A stretch of DNA of 60,927 nt from CAZVWJ01 sp964631325 (GTDB lineage Bacteria; T1Sed10-126), in assembly GCA_964631325.1 (NCBI GenBank), contig CAZVWJ010000013.1, positions 1 through 60,927 of the forward strand. The letters are read 5' to 3'. Below the pieces are notes generated by a model that was not told the origin of the DNA, did not search any database, and saw only the letters and a list, made by a program, of their open reading frames with translations. How positions within the stretch are numbered: position 1 is the first letter of the stretch; every line of letters begins with the position of its first letter. The position numbers and the translations under genes are program-made. This document shows, in pieces, positions 57,434 to 60,927 of the stretch.

Positions 57434-60400
57434 CTACTCCAGCACCAAAACGTCCGGCAGTTTCTCCGGGTACTGCCAGCGCAGGAGAGTGTAGCCAATC
57501 CCGGCCAGGCCGGAGAACAGGCCCACCGGGGGCATGCCGTCCCCGGACAGACGGTAGCCATCGTTTGTTTGGGCGGAAGCAACCATCGTTTTCAGCCGTT
57601 TCTCGGCAGAAAAGTTGCCCGTCGAAGTAGTATTTATATGCGGATGGTTCTTTGCCTGGCGCAGGATCTCCAGCCGGCCGGCCGTTCCGCAGCAAAGGTG
57701 ATCGTACTTCCATTCTGGTCCTTCGGCGGTGGTTGTCCGGAGGCCGGCAGTTATTTCCTCCTCCAGCCGGGGATCGTCCAGGCTATCCAGAAGTTTCAGC
57801 CGGCTTAAAACAATCCCCGGGGCGCCGGCGCACCAGGTGACCATGAACGGGGTGGTCTCCTTGCTGTCCCGGTAGGGATGATAACGGCGAAAGTCAGGCC
57901 AGTTATTCTCCGCCTCGACAAAGGCCTCCCGCTCGTAAGTAAGAGCGTCATATACAGCTTTCCGGTGGCGGTCGTCGCCGGTGGCTCTAAACAGCCGGTG
58001 CAGGGCGATAAGAATCCCGGCGGCGCCGTGGGCCATGCCGGTAACCGGGAACTCCCCGATCGTATCCCAGGCCGCACCCTCACCACCGACTGTCTGCTGA
58101 TTATCCAGCAGGTGCTCGCCGCACCAGCGGGCTCGCTCCAGGGCGATTGAAGCTCCGGTGGCCTCATAAATTGCCAGTAAAACCTGGAGCAGACCGGACG
58201 AACCCATCATCAAATCAAACTTTTCATCCTGCTCAACGTCGGATTTTTTTAGACCGCCGATCATTTCCAGAGCAAACTGCCGGGAGTCCAGACGGGGGTA
58301 AAAATCGGCCAGGTGGTGAAATAAATACAGGTAGCTGCCTACACCCGTGTAGCCGCCGATATTGGCGAACAAATTTGTTTTCCCCGCGCTGGCCAGGTTG
58401 GCTTCCACTTCCTCCCGGAGACTTGTATATATTTTTTGAACAATCTCCCGGTTGGCGGTCTCTTCCCGAACAAAATCTTCGGCCGCCAAAAATATTGCCA
58501 CCCCAGCCCGGCCAACGTATAAATCGCTGCCTATCGGCCCGAAATGCTGGATTTCTGTGGCCATGTTCATCTGGATGTCCAGCCAGGTAAGACTGCCGTC
58601 AGGCTGTTCAATTCCCCGCTCCAGGATTCGGTCACGCAGGCGGTTCACCTCTGCGGCAAAATCACCCGCCTCCAGCTCCTCCGGCTCGGCGGCCAGTGGG
58701 CGCATCTTTTCCTCCCCTTCTTCCGGGGAATCTATTGCCGCCAGGGAACCCTCGATAAACCGGACCTGGAAGGAACGATCAGCTTCGGAGATTTCCTCCA
58801 GCGTCTCGCTGGCAAAGTCTACTCCCGGTTCCTGCAGGAACCCGGCCAGGGGATCTTCCACGCCTTCCGTTAGCTCCAGGCTGTCGCTTCGGACACCGAA
58901 ATAAGGGATATCCAGCCGTTTCATCTGCTCTATCTCCGCCCGGTGCAGGGGCCAGGCATCCGGTTTTTCCGCCGGGTTCAGGAAGGGCCGAAGCAGAGAC
59001 TCCAGTTTTATTTCAAAGTCAACCCCGGTCTGCAGATAATCCGGCGTGAGAAGCTCCCGGCGGAGTTGAAAGTAGGTGGCGGTGTTGCGAAAAATAAACC
59101 GAAGCAGGTGGCCGGAAAATTCCTCCAGCCAGTGCTTCATAATCTCGGTTCGGTGCTCACGCAAAAACTCATAGCCGGCCTCAAAACCCGCCACCAGTTC
59201 CTCACCGTAGGCGGTTACCGGGCGCCGCTCGCCGTCCAGGCGAACTACATTCTTATCTTCGGAAACCGGTTTTCGTTCAAACCCGTAGCAGACCTGGTCG
59301 CTGTTAACTGCCTTCAGCCGCCGTTGTTTAATCTCTTTCGCCTCTTCCCGGGCGGAGAGCCCGCCGATTTCTATTTTTTCTTCCTGTCTCTCCCGCCAGA
59401 CCGGCAGCAGACCGGGGCGCATTACGGAACGGTGTGTTTTTTCTTCCACGCCCCCCGCTGCCGGGCTGTAAAGCTCGTCCAGCCAGTGATTCTGACCGTG
59501 CAGCAGGGACTCGTAGTCAATAATCACCGGCTGGGCGCCGGCGGCCACCAGGTTTTCCTGGTGCAGGTCGGTGCAGGCCAGCCCGTGGGCAAGAGCCAGC
59601 AGCTCACCGGACCGGTAGTAATAGTCCTCCACCTCTTCTTCCGCCTCACATTCCCGATGTTCGATAAATTCCACCCAGCCGTAGTCTGCACGGGGCAAAA
59701 CGGTATGGGAATAGAGCTCCCGGGGCATTTTTTCGGACGCCCAGCGGACAAAACGGCTGAAAGTGGCCTCGATGTCCACCGGTTTCGGCTTGTAGACAAT
59801 TTTCTTGTCTTCATCGAAATGGATAATTTTCACGCTGCGGCCGCCGAAGTGGGAATCAGACAGCCCGGCCTCGATTTTTGTAACTTCGTCCGGAGTGGAT
59901 CCTGCAAAAAAAGTTTCCCCTATCCTATCCAGGTCGGATTCCAGCCGATTCAGGAACTCCCGGCTGTTCTCCAGCCAGCGTTCGATCTCCTCGACCAGCA
60001 GGCGGGTAAAGACGGGGTACTCCACGAAAATTTCGCGCCAGCCGCCGGATTTTAACTCCTCCACGAAAGCCTCGTATTTTTCTGTCGGCGGCTCTTCGTC
60101 CGGTCCCTGCAGGGAAAGGATGAACTGCTCGCCGGCCGGGCGCCGGCCGGCGAACTTTTCGAACAGAAGCTGTTCGCCGAGTTGAGTATATTTTTTTAAG
60201 AGCTCCCGGACCAGGTGGCCCCGGGCCGCGGCGGAGAAGAAGTCCGGGAAGTCGGTCCGGATTCTGGAATAAGTTTGGCGCACGAAAGGCAAATATGCAT
60301 CCTCGAAGGGCAGCGGTTCCTCAACGTCAAGAACCGTCTCCGGCAGGTCCGGCAGCTCGGAAGCGTCCCCGGCGGCCAGCAATTCCTCCGCCCGCGCGGC

Positions 60401-60655
60401 CAGCTTTTCGACGGACTCATCTATTGCCGGCCGGTGGGAGAGCGCGGAGCGGACCGACTTCCGGTCAAGCTCGCCCCACTCGAAGCGCCGCTTGAACAGT
60501 TCCCCGTCATCGCCAAGAGCCGCCCGCCAGTCGGCAAACCACTCCTCAATTTGTTCTTCGGGGATTTTCTCCCCGCCGGCGGGAGCATCAAGCCGTTCTT
60601 TCAGATAGAGTGAATCACGCAGTGCTTGTTCTAACTCTGTAAATTCCTTTGTCAT
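57434..60655 (-). CDS. lanM: class II lanthipeptide synthetase LanM, CCG type
   Basis: 1073 aa, bifunctional dehydratase-cyclase. The dehydratase half (DUF4135) has kinase-like features: HFDEDKKIVYKPKPV and DLHQENLVAAGAQPVIIDYESLLHG. The LanC-like half has HGAAGILIALHRLF, zinc-ligand WCAGAPG (about 941-947) and HLCCGTAG (CCG at 988-990). A CCG in place of the usual CHG marks the ProcM-like group with three-Cys zinc sites, known for broad substrate use with Nif11-leader precursors, which fits the three unlike precursors here. ATG start behind AAAGGAG. No LanT transporter-protease is in view. Confidence 0.95.
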   Translation of the reverse strand: MTKEFTELEQALRDSLYLKERLDAPAGGEKIPEEQIEEWFADWRAALGDDGELFKRRFEWGELDRKSVRSALSHRPAIDESVEKLAARAEELLAAGDASELPDLPETVLDVEEPLPFEDAYLPFVRQTYSRIRTDFPDFFSAAARGHLVRELLKKYTQLGEQLLFEKFAGRRPAGEQFILSLQGPDEEPPTEKYEAFVEELKSGGWREIFVEYPVFTRLLVEEIERWLENSREFLNRLESDLDRIGETFFAGSTPDEVTKIEAGLSDSHFGGRSVKIIHFDEDKKIVYKPKPVDIEATFSRFVRWASEKMPRELYSHTVLPRADYGWVEFIEHRECEAEEEVEDYYYRSGELLALAHGLACTDLHQENLVAAGAQPVIIDYESLLHGQNHWLDELYSPAAGGVEEKTHRSVMRPGLLPVWRERQEEKIEIGGLSAREEAKEIKQRRLKAVNSDQVCYGFERKPVSEDKNVVRLDGERRPVTAYGEELVAGFEAGYEFLREHRTEIMKHWLEEFSGHLLRFIFRNTATYFQLRRELLTPDYLQTGVDFEIKLESLLRPFLNPAEKPDAWPLHRAEIEQMKRLDIPYFGVRSDSLELTEGVEDPLAGFLQEPGVDFASETLEEISEADRSFQVRFIEGSLAAIDSPEEGEEKMRPLAAEPEELEAGDFAAEVNRLRDRILERGIEQPDGSLTWLDIQMNMATEIQHFGPIGSDLYVGRAGVAIFLAAEDFVREETANREIVQKIYTSLREEVEANLASAGKTNLFANIGGYTGVGSYLYLFHHLADFYPRLDSRQFALEMIGGLKKSDVEQDEKFDLMMGSSGLLQVLLAIYEATGASIALERARWCGEHLLDNQQTVGGEGAAWDTIGEFPVTGMAHGAAGILIALHRLFRATGDDRHRKAVYDALTYEREAFVEAENNWPDFRRYHPYRDSKETTPFMVTWCAGAPGIVLSRLKLLDSLDDPRLEEEITAGLRTTTAEGPEWKYDHLCCGTAGRLEILRQAKNHPHINTTSTGNFSAEKRLKTMVASAQTNDGYRLSGDGMPPVGLFSGLAGIGYTLLRWQYPEKLPDVLVLE

Positions 60656-60927
60656 CTGTTTCTCCTTTGCCAGCGGCGAAAGCCGCTGGAGTTACGTGTT
60701 GCGGGTTAAATTCAAGAACAAAACCAACTTTAAATACCTTCGGTGTTCAGTGTTCCGTATTTGGCGTTTCGTGTTGGAATTAAATACTAAGTCAACATCA
60801 AATTCAAGATGGATTCCGGGGTCAAGCCCCGGAATGACAACCAATAAAGACCGTCACGGCTTTCCAGCAATCCAGGTTGACTTTCCGATTTTGCACGTCA
60901 TTGCCGGCCCCCGAGGCGGCAATCCAT
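60656..60927. repeat. composite dispersed repeats upstream of lanM
   Basis: From about 60775 the same composite as at 57111-57265: ATGGATTCCGGGGTCAAGCC palindrome (60809-60838), a middle unit (GACCGTCACGGCTTTCCAGC) and a CGTCATTGCCGG-type palindrome running off the window end. No gene is seen; lanM's ribosome site lies at the left edge. Confidence 0.75.

Noticed and set aside
1..60927. CRISPR arrays, tRNA and rRNA genes, intact insertion sequences
   Set aside because: I looked for regularly spaced direct repeats, tRNA-like cloverleaves and transposase motifs on both strands and found none; the repeats present are dispersed palindromes.

Overview
The window looks like chromosomal DNA from an anaerobic Firmicute, probably of the Halanaerobiales type. 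This rests on FliW/CsrA control of flagellin, TTG and GTG starts behind strong GGAGG ribosome sites, mid GC content, an outer-envelope style set of GT9 and polyprenyl-phosphate transferases, and a Nif11/LanM lanthipeptide locus. The placement is an inference, not a database match. No rRNA, tRNA, CRISPR array or intact insertion sequence is visible.

Layout. 0.1-8.2 kb: ruvB, an M23 endopeptidase, three overlapping surface-glycan genes (CapD-type dehydratase, polyprenyl glycosylphosphotransferase, DUF2723 membrane protein) and comF. 8.3-20 kb: a flagellar block, flgN-flgK-flgL, fliW-csrA, three flagellin genes, flaG and an unknown coiled-coil gene. 20.3-29.5 kb: argS overlapping two GT9 glycosyltransferases, then a Maf/DUF115 motility accessory factor, a GT4 glycosyltransferase and a sulfatase-fold enzyme, probably a flagellin glycosylation and decoration operon. 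29.6-31.8 kb: three unfamiliar genes with regulatory features behind a strong sigma-A promoter. 32-35.4 kb: rho, a formyltransferase and a LysM/M23 peptidase. 35.5-52 kb: mixed genes, including three P-loop sulfotransferases, glycosyltransferases, an ExeA/GspB-like pair, a nitrilase, an MBL hydrolase, a spore-photoproduct-lyase-like radical SAM protein, NAD kinase, an orphan HypE and a DUF5610-like protein. A gene-free kilobase lies at 36.4-37.4 kb. 52.4-60.9 kb: a tyrosine recombinase, an ArsR regulator and a lanthipeptide locus (three Nif11-leader precursors and a CCG-type LanM) embedded in dispersed palindromic repeats.

The most striking structure is in the flagellin genes. Each of the three has the same leader architecture: a boxA-like antitermination element, then directly one arm of a long inverted repeat whose other arm lies just after the stop codon about 1 kb away (25, 26 and about 28 base pairs). 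The arm sequences differ between loci, but each 5' arm pairs with its own 3' arm. This is the layout of rRNA operons (boxA plus processing stalk) on protein-coding genes. Each leader also carries a perfect 8-9 bp hairpin with an NGGA loop, the form of a CsrA site, close to the ribosome-binding site. fliW and csrA lie immediately upstream. Sigma-28 promoters precede flgN, fliC2 and fliC3. Together these suggest a multilayer system for making and protecting flagellin mRNA.

In the lanthipeptide locus, the plus-strand precursor has a leader ending in Gly-Gly but a core without cysteine. The +1 frame encodes a four-cysteine core whose stop overlaps the next gene's start by GTGA, which suggests a frameshifted, or recoded, precursor.
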